In this document: piece after piece, positions 15,267 through 23,638 of the stretch | How the letters are laid out: each line of letters opens with the position of its first letter | Numbering within the stretch: the first letter of the stretch is position 1 | Assembly: GCA_934215405.1 (NCBI GenBank) | Contig: CAKPZU010000012.1 | Span: 1-30,335, forward strand | Origin: an uncultured Bacilli bacterium | GTDB lineage: Bacteria > Bacillota_I > Bacilli_A > RFN20 > CAG-631 | Direction of reading: 5' to 3' | DNA length: 30,335 bases | Made by a program: the position numbers and the translations under genes | The notes under the pieces: generated by a model | Databases searched by the model: none | Seen by the model: only the letters and a program-made list of their open reading frames with translations | What the model was told of the DNA's origin: nothing

Positions 15267-15680
15267 ATGCCAACAATTAATCAACTTGTTAAACAAGGAA
15301 GACAAAAAAGTGTTGTTAAATCTAAAGCTCCTGCATTAGGTAAAGGAAAGAACCTTTTACTTAAGAAGGAAACAAAGGTTAATTCACCTCAAAAGAAGGG
15401 TGTTTGTACTCGTGTAAGTATCATGAACCCAAAGAAACCTAACTCTGCAAACAGAAAATATGCCCGTGTAAGACTATCAAATGGTTTTGAAGTTACAGCA
15501 TATATCGGTGGAGAAGGACATAACCTACAAGAACACTCAGTTGTAATGATCCGTGGCGGACGTGTTAAGGATTTACCAGGTGTACGTTACCATATCATTC
15601 GTGGAACTAGAGACTGTGCAGGTGTAAAAGATAGAAAGCAAGGACGCTCTTTGTATGGAACAAAGAAGCCAAAAGCTTAA
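15267..15680 (+). CDS. rpsL: 30S ribosomal protein S12
   Basis: S12 sits in the decoding centre of the 30S subunit and controls accuracy. The start is ATG at 15267 (137 residues, MPTINQLVKQGRQ), because GAAAGGAG (15252-15259) lies 7 bases before it; the in-frame GTG at 15246 overlaps no RBS and would add a non-family extension. Conserved: NPKKPNS (54-60), which holds the Lys equivalent to E. coli Lys42 of streptomycin resistance, YIGGEGHNLQEHSV, and GGRVKDLPGVRYH containing the Asp usually modified by RimO. The two streptomycin-related lysines are wild-type. Residue 62 is Asn where the family nearly always has Leu (SALRK). First gene of the str operon. Confidence 0.97.
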   Translation: MPTINQLVKQGRQKSVVKSKAPALGKGKNLLLKKETKVNSPQKKGVCTRVSIMNPKKPNSANRKYARVRLSNGFEVTAYIGGEGHNLQEHSVVMIRGGRVKDLPGVRYHIIRGTRDCAGVKDRKQGRSLYGTKKPKA

Positions 15681-15705
15681 TTTAGGATAAGGAGGAAATC
15701 AAAAT

Positions 15706-16176
15706 ATGCCACGTAGAGGATGTATTGCTAAAAGAGATGTACTACCTGATCCAGTGTACAATTCAAAATTAGTTACTAAATTAGTAAATAAGATTATGTT
15801 AGATGGTAAAAAAGGAACTGCTCAAGGTATCTTATATGGTGCATTTGCTCTTGTTGAAAAGAAAACAGGCGAAGCAGCATTAGATGTTTTTGGAAAAGCA
15901 TTATCTAACATTACACCAGTTGTTGAACTTAAGGTTCGTCGTATTGGTGGACAAAATTACCAAGTACCAGTAGAAGTTTCAAAAGAAAGAAAAATCACTT
16001 TAGGTTTAAGATGGTTAGTTAACTATTCAAGAAACCGTGGTGAAAAGACTATGGAAGAAAGACTTGCTGCTGAAATTATTGATGCTGCAAATGGTGTTGG
16101 TGCTTCAGTTAAGAAAAGAGACGACACTCACAAGATGGCAGAAGCAAATAAAGCATTTGCTCACTTCCGTTGGTAA
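15706..16176 (+). CDS. rpsG: 30S ribosomal protein S7
   Basis: S7 organises the head of the 30S subunit by binding the 3' major domain of 16S rRNA and contacts E-site tRNA. The 156-residue length is standard. Family signatures are MPRRGCIAKRDVLPDPVYNS at the N-terminus, VRRIGGQNYQVPVEV (the beta-hairpin region, about 78-92), and the C-terminal KKRDDTHKMAEANKAFAHFR. AAGGAGG at 15689-15695 supports the ATG at 15706. It follows rpsL by 25 bases and precedes fusA by 27. S7 is the repressor of the str operon in E. coli; no matching site was identified here. Confidence 0.97.
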   Translation: MPRRGCIAKRDVLPDPVYNSKLVTKLVNKIMLDGKKGTAQGILYGAFALVEKKTGEAALDVFGKALSNITPVVELKVRRIGGQNYQVPVEVSKERKITLGLRWLVNYSRNRGEKTMEERLAAEIIDAANGVGASVKKRDDTHKMAEANKAFAHFRW

Positions 16177-16203
16177 TTTTAATAATAGGTTGTTGATAAA
16201 TTT

Positions 16204-18276
16204 ATGGGACGCGAATATAGCTTAGAAAAAACTAGAAATATCGGTATCATGGCTCACATCGATGCTGGTAAGACTACTACAACAGAACGTATATTATTTT
16301 ATACAGGTGTAAGCCACAAAATTGGTGAAGTTCACGATGGAACTGCAACAATGGACTGGATGGAACAAGAAAGAGAAAGAGGTATTACAATTACTTCTGC
16401 TTCAACTACAGCTCACTGGAAAGGATATAGATTAAACATTATCGATACTCCAGGACACGTAGATTTTACAGCTGAGGTTGAAAGATCATTAAGAGTACTT
16501 GATGGTGCTGTTACAGTACTTGATGGAAAAAATGGTGTTGAAGCTCAAACTGAAACTGTTTGGAGACAAGGAAGCAAATACAATGTTCCAAGAATTGTAT
16601 TTGTAAACAAGCTTGATGCAATTGGTGCTGATTTTGAAATGTGTATTGAAACACTTCATAGTAGACTTGCTGCTGCAGGATATGCAGTTCAATATCCAGT
16701 AGGTAGAGAAAATAACTTTAAAGGAATTATTGATATTATTGAAAAGAAAACCTATATCTATAATGATGATAAAGGCTTAGATGTTACAATAATGGATAAG
16801 GTACTTGAGGGTTATGAAAGCAAGGTTGAAGAATTAAGAGGTAAATTGTTTGAAGCAATTTCTCAATATGATGATGCATTCTTTGAAAAATATATGGAAG
16901 ATCCAACTGGTGAAAGCATGGACATTGCTGATATTAAAAAGGCAATTAGATCAGGTGTTTTATCTGGAGAATTCTTCCCAGTATTTGCTGGAGCATCATA
17001 CAAAAACAAAGGTATCCAATTACTTTTAGATGGAGTAATTGATTATTTACCAAGTCCTTTAGATGTTGAACCTGCAAAGGGTACATTAAATGATGAAGAG
17101 TACATTGTACCAGTATCAGATGATGCTCCATTCTCAGCTTTAGCATTTAAGGTTATGACAGACCCTTATGTTGGTAAATTAACATACATCAGAGTATATT
17201 CTGGAAAATTAACTTCAGGCTCTTATGTTTATAATTCAACAAAAGGTAAAAAAGAAAGAATTTCAAGAATTCTATTAATGCACGCAAATTCAAGACGTGA
17301 AATTAATGAATTATATACTGGAGATATTGCTGCAGTAATTGGCTTAAAGGATACTACAACTGGTGATACTTTAGCAAATGAAGATACACCTGTAATTTTA
17401 GAATCATTAACTTTCCCAGAGCCAGTTATTTCACAAGCAATTGAACCATGCTCTAAAAACGATCAAGAAAAATTACAAATTGCTTTAGCAAAGCTTGCTG
17501 AAGAAGATCCAACATTTAAAGCATATACTAATGCTGAAACTGGACAAACAATCATTTCTGGTATGGGTGAGCTTCACCTTGATATTATTGTTGACCGTGT
17601 ACGTCGTGAATTCCACGTACAAGCAAATGTTGGAGAGCCACAGGTTGCATATCGTGAAACAATTCAAGCAACAGGTGAGGTTGAAGGTAAATTCGTACGT
17701 CAAAGTGGTGGTAAGGGCCAATACGGTGATGTATGGATTAAGTTTGAACCAAACCCAGGAAAGGGCTTTGAATTCGTTGATGGTACTGTTGGTGGAAGTG
17801 TTCCTGGAGAATACATTAAGCCAGTTAGAGATGGACTAGTTGATGCTATGGCTGGTGGTATTAAATGGGGCTATCCAGCAATTGATATTAAAGCTACATT
17901 ATTTGATGGATCATACCATGAGGTTGACTCTTCAGAAGCAGCATTTAAAATTGCCGCATCTATGGCATTCCATCAAGCAGCAAATGTTTGTAAGGCAGTT
18001 TTACTTGAACCAATTATGAGCCTTGAGGTTACAGTGCCTATGGAATACATGGGTGACGTAATGGGTAATATTTCTTCAAAAAGAGGAAAGATTGATGGTA
18101 TGGAAGCAAAAGGAAATGCTCAAATTATCAAAGCCTTTATTCCACTAGCTGGAATGTTTGGCTATGCTACATCACTTCGTTCTTTAACTGCTGGAAGAGG
18201 AACATTTACAATGCAATTTTCTCATTATGAAGTAGTTCCTGAATCAATAATGAGCAAAATGGAAGCAAAACATTAA
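16204..18276 (+). CDS. fusA: translation elongation factor G
   Basis: EF-G is the GTPase that drives translocation and, with RRF, ribosome recycling. The 690 residues carry G1 AHIDAGKT (17-24), G2 around RGITI (59-63), G3 DTPGH (81-85) and G4 NKLD (135-138), then domains II-V, including SGMGELHLDIIVDRV, the domain IV loop region with GGKGQYGDVW, and the C-terminal LRSLTAGRGTFTMQF. Homology fixes the start (MGREYSLEKTRNIGIMAHID). Unlike its neighbours it has no clear Shine-Dalgarno: the best is AGGT at 16187-16190, 13 bases before the ATG. Translation may rely on coupling to rpsG, whose stop is 27 bases upstream. Length and motifs are otherwise normal. Confidence 0.98.
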   Translation: MGREYSLEKTRNIGIMAHIDAGKTTTTERILFYTGVSHKIGEVHDGTATMDWMEQERERGITITSASTTAHWKGYRLNIIDTPGHVDFTAEVERSLRVLDGAVTVLDGKNGVEAQTETVWRQGSKYNVPRIVFVNKLDAIGADFEMCIETLHSRLAAAGYAVQYPVGRENNFKGIIDIIEKKTYIYNDDKGLDVTIMDKVLEGYESKVEELRGKLFEAISQYDDAFFEKYMEDPTGESMDIADIKKAIRSGVLSGEFFPVFAGASYKNKGIQLLLDGVIDYLPSPLDVEPAKGTLNDEEYIVPVSDDAPFSALAFKVMTDPYVGKLTYIRVYSGKLTSGSYVYNSTKGKKERISRILLMHANSRREINELYTGDIAAVIGLKDTTTGDTLANEDTPVILESLTFPEPVISQAIEPCSKNDQEKLQIALAKLAEEDPTFKAYTNAETGQTIISGMGELHLDIIVDRVRREFHVQANVGEPQVAYRETIQATGEVEGKFVRQSGGKGQYGDVWIKFEPNPGKGFEFVDGTVGGSVPGEYIKPVRDGLVDAMAGGIKWGYPAIDIKATLFDGSYHEVDSSEAAFKIAASMAFHQAANVCKAVLLEPIMSLEVTVPMEYMGDVMGNISSKRGKIDGMEAKGNAQIIKAFIPLAGMFGYATSLRSLTAGRGTFTMQFSHYEVVPESIMSKMEAKH

Positions 18277-18303
18277 AAAAAAAGGTTTTTGAATCAATTT
18301 ATA

Positions 18304-18332
18304 TTGATTTAAAATATAAAAAATTATAAAAT
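18304..18332 (+). promoter_or_regulatory. probable tuf promoter, with overlapping AT-rich hairpin
   Basis: TTGATT (18304-18309), a 17-base spacer and TAAAAT (18327-18332) form a likely promoter in the 91-base gap between fusA and tuf. The -35 box lies in the 3' arm of a 12-bp AT-rich hairpin, 18287-18298 with 18303-18314 (one G-T pair, loop TTAT). That hairpin lacks a following T run, so it is at best a weak terminator of the rpsL-rpsG-fusA transcript. Confidence 0.5.
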
Positions 18333-18367
18333 AATACTATAGTAAAAAATATTGGAGGAAAATTAAA

Positions 18368-19552
18368 ATGGCAAAAGCAAAATTTGATAGAAGTAAGCCA
18401 CACGTTAATATTGGTACAATCGGACACGTTGACCATGGAAAAACTACACTTACTGCAGCTATCACTAAAGTATTAGCAGAAAAGGGTGGAGCTACATTCA
18501 CTAAATATGATGAAATCGATAAGGCTCCAGAAGAAAAAGCAAGAGGTATCACTATTAATACTGCTCACGTAGAATACCAAACAGAAAAGAGACACTATGC
18601 ACACGTTGACTGTCCAGGACACGCTGACTATGTAAAGAACATGATTACTGGTGCAGCTCAAATGGATGGAGCAATCTTAGTTGTTGCAGCTACAGATGGA
18701 CCAATGCCTCAAACTCGTGAACACATCTTACTTGCTCGTCAAGTTGGTGTTCCTTACATCGTTGTTTACCTAAATAAATGTGATATGGTAGATGATGAAG
18801 AATTATTAGACTTAGTTGAAATGGAAGTTCGTGATTTATTAACTGAATATGGATTCCCAGGCGATGATACTCCAATCATTCGTGGTTCAGCTTTAAAGGC
18901 TCTTGAAGGAGATCCTAAGTATGTTGAATCTATCAACCAATTAATGGAAGCTGTTGACACATATATTCCTACTCCAGTTCATGATACAGATAAACCATTC
19001 TTAATGCCTATCGAAGACGTTATGACAATTTCTGGTCGTGGTACAGTAGCTACAGGACGTGTTGAACGTGGTATTATTAATTTAAACGACCCAGTTGAAA
19101 TCGTTGGTATTAGAGAAACTCAAAAATCAGTTGTTACTGGTCTTGAAATGTTCCGTAAGCTATTAGACTTCGCTGAAGCTGGAGATAACGTTGGTGCATT
19201 ACTTCGTGGTATCAACAGAGATCAAGTTATCCGTGGTCAAGTATTAGCTAAACCAGGATCAGTTCATCCACATCACAAGTTCACTGCAGCTTGTTATATT
19301 TTAACTAAAGAAGAAGGCGGACGTCATAAACCATTCGTTAAGAATTATCGTCCTCAATTCTACTTCAGAACTACTGACGTTACAGGCGTTATCGAATTAC
19401 CTGATGATGTAGCAATGGTTATGCCAGGTGATAACGTAACATTCACTGTTGAATTAATTCACCCAATCGCTGTTGAAAAGGGAACTAAGTTCTCAATCCG
19501 TGAAGGTGGACACACAATCGGTGCTGGAAACGTTGTAGATATTATTGAATAA
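18368..19552 (+). CDS. tuf: translation elongation factor Tu
   Basis: EF-Tu delivers aminoacyl-tRNA to the ribosomal A site as a GTP complex. The 394 residues show G1 GHVDHGKT (19-26), G2 ARGITINTAHVEY, G3 DCPGH (with the catalytic His), G4 NKCD and the G5 SAL element, then beta-barrel domains II and III, ending in IREGGHTIGAGNVVDIIE. The switch-interface Gln in PMPQTREH, a kirromycin-resistance site in other species, is wild-type. TTGGAGG about 9 bases before the ATG is a good RBS. Codon choice is the most biased in the window, as expected for the most abundant protein. Its own probable promoter and the terminator behind it allow expression apart from fusA. Confidence 0.98.
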   Translation: MAKAKFDRSKPHVNIGTIGHVDHGKTTLTAAITKVLAEKGGATFTKYDEIDKAPEEKARGITINTAHVEYQTEKRHYAHVDCPGHADYVKNMITGAAQMDGAILVVAATDGPMPQTREHILLARQVGVPYIVVYLNKCDMVDDEELLDLVEMEVRDLLTEYGFPGDDTPIIRGSALKALEGDPKYVESINQLMEAVDTYIPTPVHDTDKPFLMPIEDVMTISGRGTVATGRVERGIINLNDPVEIVGIRETQKSVVTGLEMFRKLLDFAEAGDNVGALLRGINRDQVIRGQVLAKPGSVHPHHKFTAACYILTKEEGGRHKPFVKNYRPQFYFRTTDVTGVIELPDDVAMVMPGDNVTFTVELIHPIAVEKGTKFSIREGGHTIGAGNVVDIIE

Positions 19553-19568
19553 TTAATCTAACAATTTT

Positions 19569-19601
19569 AAAAACTTACTGTAGAAATATGGTAAGTTTTT
19601 T
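19569..19601 (+). terminator. terminator after tuf
   Basis: AAAAACTTAC (19569-19578) pairs with GTAAGTTTTT (19591-19600), 10 bp around a 12-base loop, ending in six T. It lies 16 bases after the tuf stop. Confidence 0.88.
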
Positions 19602-19608
19602 GTTTTGT

Positions 19609-19617
19609 TGGTATAAT
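19609..19617 (+). promoter_or_regulatory. extended -10 promoter of uvrA
   Basis: TGGTATAAT combines the TGn extension with a consensus -10 (TATAAT, 19612-19617), 31 bases before the uvrA ATG. No good -35 is present at the right distance, which is usual for extended -10 promoters. No SOS (LexA/DinR) box was recognised around it. Confidence 0.6.
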
Positions 19618-19647
19618 AAGTAGTGATGTTTAGGAAGTGAAAAGAAT

Positions 19648-22476
19648 ATGAATGATAAAATAATTATAAAAGGTGCTAGAGAAAATAATTTAAAAAATAT
19701 TAATCTTGAATTACCAAGAAATAAGCTTATTGTAATGACAGGATTATCAGGAAGTGGTAAAACCTCTTTAGCATTTGACACAATATACGCAGAAGGCCAA
19801 AGAAGATATGTTGAATCATTATCACCTTATGCTAGACAATTTTTAGGAGGAGTTAGAAAACCTGATGTTGATTCAATCGAAGGCTTATCACCTGCTATTT
19901 CAATTGATCAAAAAACAACAAGCCATAACCCTCGTTCAACTGTTGGAACAGTAACAGAAATATATGATTATTTAAGATTACTTTATGCTCGTATAGGTAC
20001 TCCTTTTTGTCCAACACATAATATTCCAATTGTTGGTTTAACAATTAGTGAAATTAAAAATAAAATATTTGAATTTGAAGAAAATTCTCGACTAACTATT
20101 ATGTCTTTAATAGTTGATAATAAAAAAGGTAGTCAAAAAGACTTATTTGCTAAATTATTAAAAAGTGGCTTTATAAGAGTTAAAATTGATGGCGAACTTG
20201 CCTTAATTGAAGATTATGTTGAAAATGGTTTGTCAACTAATAGTAAGCATACAGTTTATTTAGTAGTTGATAGAATTATTTTAAAGGAAGAAAATAATGA
20301 TAGATTAGTTGAAGCTTTAGAACTTGCTTCAAAATATGGGGAAGGTATAATTCACGTTTTAGTAAATGATAAAGAATATGTTTATTCAACTAATTATGCT
20401 TGTAAAATTTGTGGCTTTAGTATAGGAAAATTAGAACCTCGTTTATTTTCATTTAATGCTCCTCAAGGCGCATGTAGTGAATGTAAAGGACTTGGAATAA
20501 AAATGGAAGTTAATCCAGATATTTTAGTTGAAGATGATAGCTTATCATTAAATGAAGGAGCTATAACTTATTATAAAAATATACTTGGCAGTGAAAATCT
20601 TGAATGGCAGGAATTTGTTTATCTTTGTAAATACTATAATATAGATATGAATAAGCCTTTTAAGGATTTAACTAAATATGAAAAGCAAATTGCTTTAGTA
20701 GGCTCAGATATTCCTTTAAAGTATACTTTAACATCAAGAAGTGGCAATCAAATGCATCGAAATGGCTTTATTGAAGGGCCTAAAAGCCATATTGAAAGAT
20801 TATATATGGAAACACAATCATCAATGCTTAGAGATTGGTATTTTTCCTTTATGATGGAAACTAAATGTACAAAATGTGATGGTAAAAGATTAAATGAAAA
20901 GCCATTAGCAGTTAGAATCGATGGTTTAAATATTGCAGATCTTACAGCAAAGCCAATTAATGAAATATATGATTTTTTAATTAATATGAACATTACTAAT
21001 CAGCAAAAAGAAATCGCTAAGCTTTTAATTGAGGAAATAAAAAATAGATTATCCTTTTTAATTAATGTTGGCCTTGATTATTTAACGCTTGATAGAATGG
21101 CTTCAACCTTATCAGGTGGTGAAGCTCAACGAATTCGTCTTGCAACTCAAATTGGTAGTAAGTTAACTGGTGTTTTATATGTGTTAGATGAGCCATCAAT
21201 TGGATTACATCAAAAGGACAATGAAAAGCTAATTCAAACAATGAAAAGTATGCGTGATCTTGGAAATACTTTAATTGTTGTTGAACATGATGAAGATACA
21301 ATGCTTGCTGCTGATTTTTTAGTTGATATAGGGCCACGTGCTGGTGTTCATGGTGGTGAGGTTGTAGCATGTGGAACACCACAAGAGGTAATGAATAATT
21401 TAAATTCAATAACTGGTGATTATTTAGCCAAAAGAAAGGTTATTAATGTACCAAATACTAGACGTAAGGGAAATGGAAAATACCTAACTATAGTGAACGC
21501 TAGTGAAAATAACTTAAAGCATATTACAGTTAGTATTCCACTAGGAATGTTTACTGTAATTACAGGCGTTTCTGGAAGTGGAAAATCAACATTAATTAAT
21601 GACACATTATATCAAAAAATTTATAAGGAGCTTTATAAAAAGCAAAGAATGCAATATGGTAAATGTGATAGAATTGATGGAATTGAAAACATTGATAAAA
21701 TTGTTAATGTAACACAAGATCCAATTGGTAGATCACCACGAAGCAATCCGGCAACATATACAGGGGTATTTGATTTAATTAGAGATATTTTTGCTCAAAC
21801 TATTGAAGCTAAAGAAAGAGGATACACTAAAGGCAGATTTTCATTTAATGTACGAGGTGGCAGATGTGAAAAATGTGAAGGTGATGGCGTAATAAGAGTG
21901 CCAATGCATTTTTTACCAGATGTATATGTCCCTTGTGAATTGTGTAATGGAAAAAGGTATAATGAAGATACATTAAAGGTCAAATATAAGGAAAAAAATA
22001 TTTATGATGTTCTTGAAATGACAATTGAAGAAGCTTATGATTTCTTCAAAAATCATAGTAAAATTGCAAATAAATTAAAGGTACTATTAGATGTTGGCCT
22101 TGGCTATGTTAAGGTTGGTCAAAATGCTTTAACCTTGTCAGGTGGTGAGGCTCAACGTGTAAAGCTTGCTAATGAACTTCAAAAAAAGGCAACAGGCAAA
22201 ACATTATTTATTCTTGATGAGCCAACAACTGGTTTACATACTGATGACGTTAAACGACTAATTGATGTTATAAATAGAATCGTTGATAATGGCGATAGTG
22301 TTGTTATGATTGAGCATAACCTTGATATGATTAAGGTGGCAGATTATATAATCGATTTAGGACCAAATGGTGGAAATAAAGGTGGAATGGTTATTGCTAA
22401 AGGAACACCTGAGGAAATAAGTAAGGTACAAAATAGCTATACTGGAATGTTTTTAAAAAAAGTATTAAATAAATAA
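19648..22476 (+). CDS. uvrA: excinuclease ABC subunit A
   Basis: UvrA is the damage-scanning ATPase of nucleotide excision repair and loads UvrB (gene at 27154). The 942 residues hold two ABC modules: Walker A GLSGSGKTS (32-40) and GVSGSGKST (about 640-648), signatures LSGGEAQR near 488 and 830, and Walker B LYVLDEPSIGLH and LFILDEPTTGLH. Zinc modules are visible: CKICG ... CSECKG in the UvrB-binding/signature-I part and CEKCEGDG ... CELCNG in the second half. AGGAAGTGA (19632-19640) lies 7 bases before the ATG. The gene is a single-gene unit with its own promoter and terminator, whereas many Firmicutes have uvrB-uvrA together; here four genes separate them. Confidence 0.98.
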   Translation: MNDKIIIKGARENNLKNINLELPRNKLIVMTGLSGSGKTSLAFDTIYAEGQRRYVESLSPYARQFLGGVRKPDVDSIEGLSPAISIDQKTTSHNPRSTVGTVTEIYDYLRLLYARIGTPFCPTHNIPIVGLTISEIKNKIFEFEENSRLTIMSLIVDNKKGSQKDLFAKLLKSGFIRVKIDGELALIEDYVENGLSTNSKHTVYLVVDRIILKEENNDRLVEALELASKYGEGIIHVLVNDKEYVYSTNYACKICGFSIGKLEPRLFSFNAPQGACSECKGLGIKMEVNPDILVEDDSLSLNEGAITYYKNILGSENLEWQEFVYLCKYYNIDMNKPFKDLTKYEKQIALVGSDIPLKYTLTSRSGNQMHRNGFIEGPKSHIERLYMETQSSMLRDWYFSFMMETKCTKCDGKRLNEKPLAVRIDGLNIADLTAKPINEIYDFLINMNITNQQKEIAKLLIEEIKNRLSFLINVGLDYLTLDRMASTLSGGEAQRIRLATQIGSKLTGVLYVLDEPSIGLHQKDNEKLIQTMKSMRDLGNTLIVVEHDEDTMLAADFLVDIGPRAGVHGGEVVACGTPQEVMNNLNSITGDYLAKRKVINVPNTRRKGNGKYLTIVNASENNLKHITVSIPLGMFTVITGVSGSGKSTLINDTLYQKIYKELYKKQRMQYGKCDRIDGIENIDKIVNVTQDPIGRSPRSNPATYTGVFDLIRDIFAQTIEAKERGYTKGRFSFNVRGGRCEKCEGDGVIRVPMHFLPDVYVPCELCNGKRYNEDTLKVKYKEKNIYDVLEMTIEEAYDFFKNHSKIANKLKVLLDVGLGYVKVGQNALTLSGGEAQRVKLANELQKKATGKTLFILDEPTTGLHTDDVKRLIDVINRIVDNGDSVVMIEHNLDMIKVADYIIDLGPNGGNKGGMVIAKGTPEEISKVQNSYTGMFLKKVLNK

Positions 22477-22507
22477 AATGAACAAAAAAATGCATTTTAT
22501 TTTTTTT
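22471..22507 (+). terminator. terminator overlapping the uvrA stop codon
   Basis: AAATAAAATG (22471-22480) pairs with CATTTTATTT (22493-22502), 10 bp around an A-rich 12-base loop, running into T up to 22507. The 5' arm includes the uvrA stop codon (22474-22476), so a ribosome terminating there would cover the arm. Confidence 0.65.
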
Positions 22508-22529
22508 CGTTTTAAAGTATGTTAATATA

Positions 22530-22538
22530 TGGTAAAAT
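22530..22538 (+). promoter_or_regulatory. extended -10 promoter of the lgt-whiA unit
   Basis: TGGTAAAAT (TGn plus TAAAAT at 22533-22538) lies 27 bases before lgt and resembles the uvrA promoter TGGTATAAT. No convincing -35 is seen. It would drive lgt, the TrxB-like gene, whiA and the S41 peptidase, which have no gaps large enough for other promoters. Confidence 0.5.
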
Positions 22539-22564
22539 AATAAAAGAAATGGAAGTGAGCTTTA

Positions 22565-23638
22565 ATGTATATTACTAATATAATGTATATAGCAAAAACA
22601 GCAATTTGGCCATGGCTTTTTGACCATAATGATGATATAGGTGTATTTTTAAGATTTAATGGAACAGATTTAATCAGATGGTATGCAATTTGCATATTAG
22701 CTGGAATGGTATTATGCTTACTTAGATGTCGAAAGGAATTAAAATATAAGGGATTACCAGAGGATTATTATGACAATTTCTTCTTTTCAGTAATTCCCAT
22801 TGCCTTAGTTGGAACTAGACTTTGGTATGTAATTGCTAATTTTAGTGAATTTAATAAAGGTAATTTTATTAAATCTTTTTTAGCAATTATTGGTTTTAGC
22901 AATGGTAGATTTGAACTATCTGGCCTTGCAGTTCAAGGTGGAGTTTTATTTGGTGTTTTATGGGGAATAATTTATTTTACAAAAATAAAAAAGAAATATC
23001 CTTTAGGATTACATTTTGATATTTGTGTATCATCAATTCTTATAGGTCAAATATTAGGAAGATGGGGTAACTTCTTTAATGGTGAGGTTTATGGAAAACT
23101 TGTTGATAGAAGTACTTTATCTTGGTGGATTCCTGGCTTTGTAATTGATTATTGTACAGGAATTGGAAGCAATTCACAGGTTGGAAAAGCAAGCGTTCAT
23201 ATTCCATTATTTTATATTGAAAGTATGATTAATATAATAGGCTTTATTTTGATTGGTGTTTTAACTTGGAGATATTGGAAGAAATTTAGAAAGCCTTATC
23301 AGGTTGGATTTTTATATTTTATTTGGTATGGAACTGTAAGATTATGTTTAGAACCATTAAGGGATGATCAGTTTATCATGCCAGGCTTTTTTAAACTACC
23401 TGCTTCAATGTTTATGTCAATTGTTTATATAATAATTGGTGTTGTAGGCTTTATTGTTTCATTTATTTATTATAGAAATGTTAAAGATATTGATGATGCT
23501 TACAAAATAAATTACTTTAAAGAGGAAGAAGCTAAAAAACAAGCTTTACATGATGAAGAATTAAATAAAAAAATTGAAGCTAAAAAGGCGGAAATTAGAG
23601 CAAGAAAAAAAGGTGAAATAAATGGACAAAATATATGA
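22565..23638 (+). CDS. lgt: prolipoprotein diacylglyceryl transferase
   Basis: Lgt moves diacylglycerol from phosphatidylglycerol to the lipobox Cys of prolipoproteins in the membrane. About seven hydrophobic segments are visible across 357 residues. The signature GQILGRWGNFFNGEVYG (161-177) contains Arg166, Asn169 and Glu174 (E. coli Arg143, Asn146, Glu151), and Arg259 in YGTVR matches E. coli Arg239. At the place of E. coli His103 (HGG) there is Gln124 (VQGG). The C-terminus adds a charged, probably helical cytoplasmic tail (about 305-357) not needed by the fold. GGAAGTGAG (22551-22559) supports the ATG. The end overlaps the next gene by 17 bases. The lipoprotein at 11300 is a likely substrate. 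Confidence 0.95.
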   Translation: MYITNIMYIAKTAIWPWLFDHNDDIGVFLRFNGTDLIRWYAICILAGMVLCLLRCRKELKYKGLPEDYYDNFFFSVIPIALVGTRLWYVIANFSEFNKGNFIKSFLAIIGFSNGRFELSGLAVQGGVLFGVLWGIIYFTKIKKKYPLGLHFDICVSSILIGQILGRWGNFFNGEVYGKLVDRSTLSWWIPGFVIDYCTGIGSNSQVGKASVHIPLFYIESMINIIGFILIGVLTWRYWKKFRKPYQVGFLYFIWYGTVRLCLEPLRDDQFIMPGFFKLPASMFMSIVYIIIGVVGFIVSFIYYRNVKDIDDAYKINYFKEEEAKKQALHDEELNKKIEAKKAEIRARKKGEINGQNI

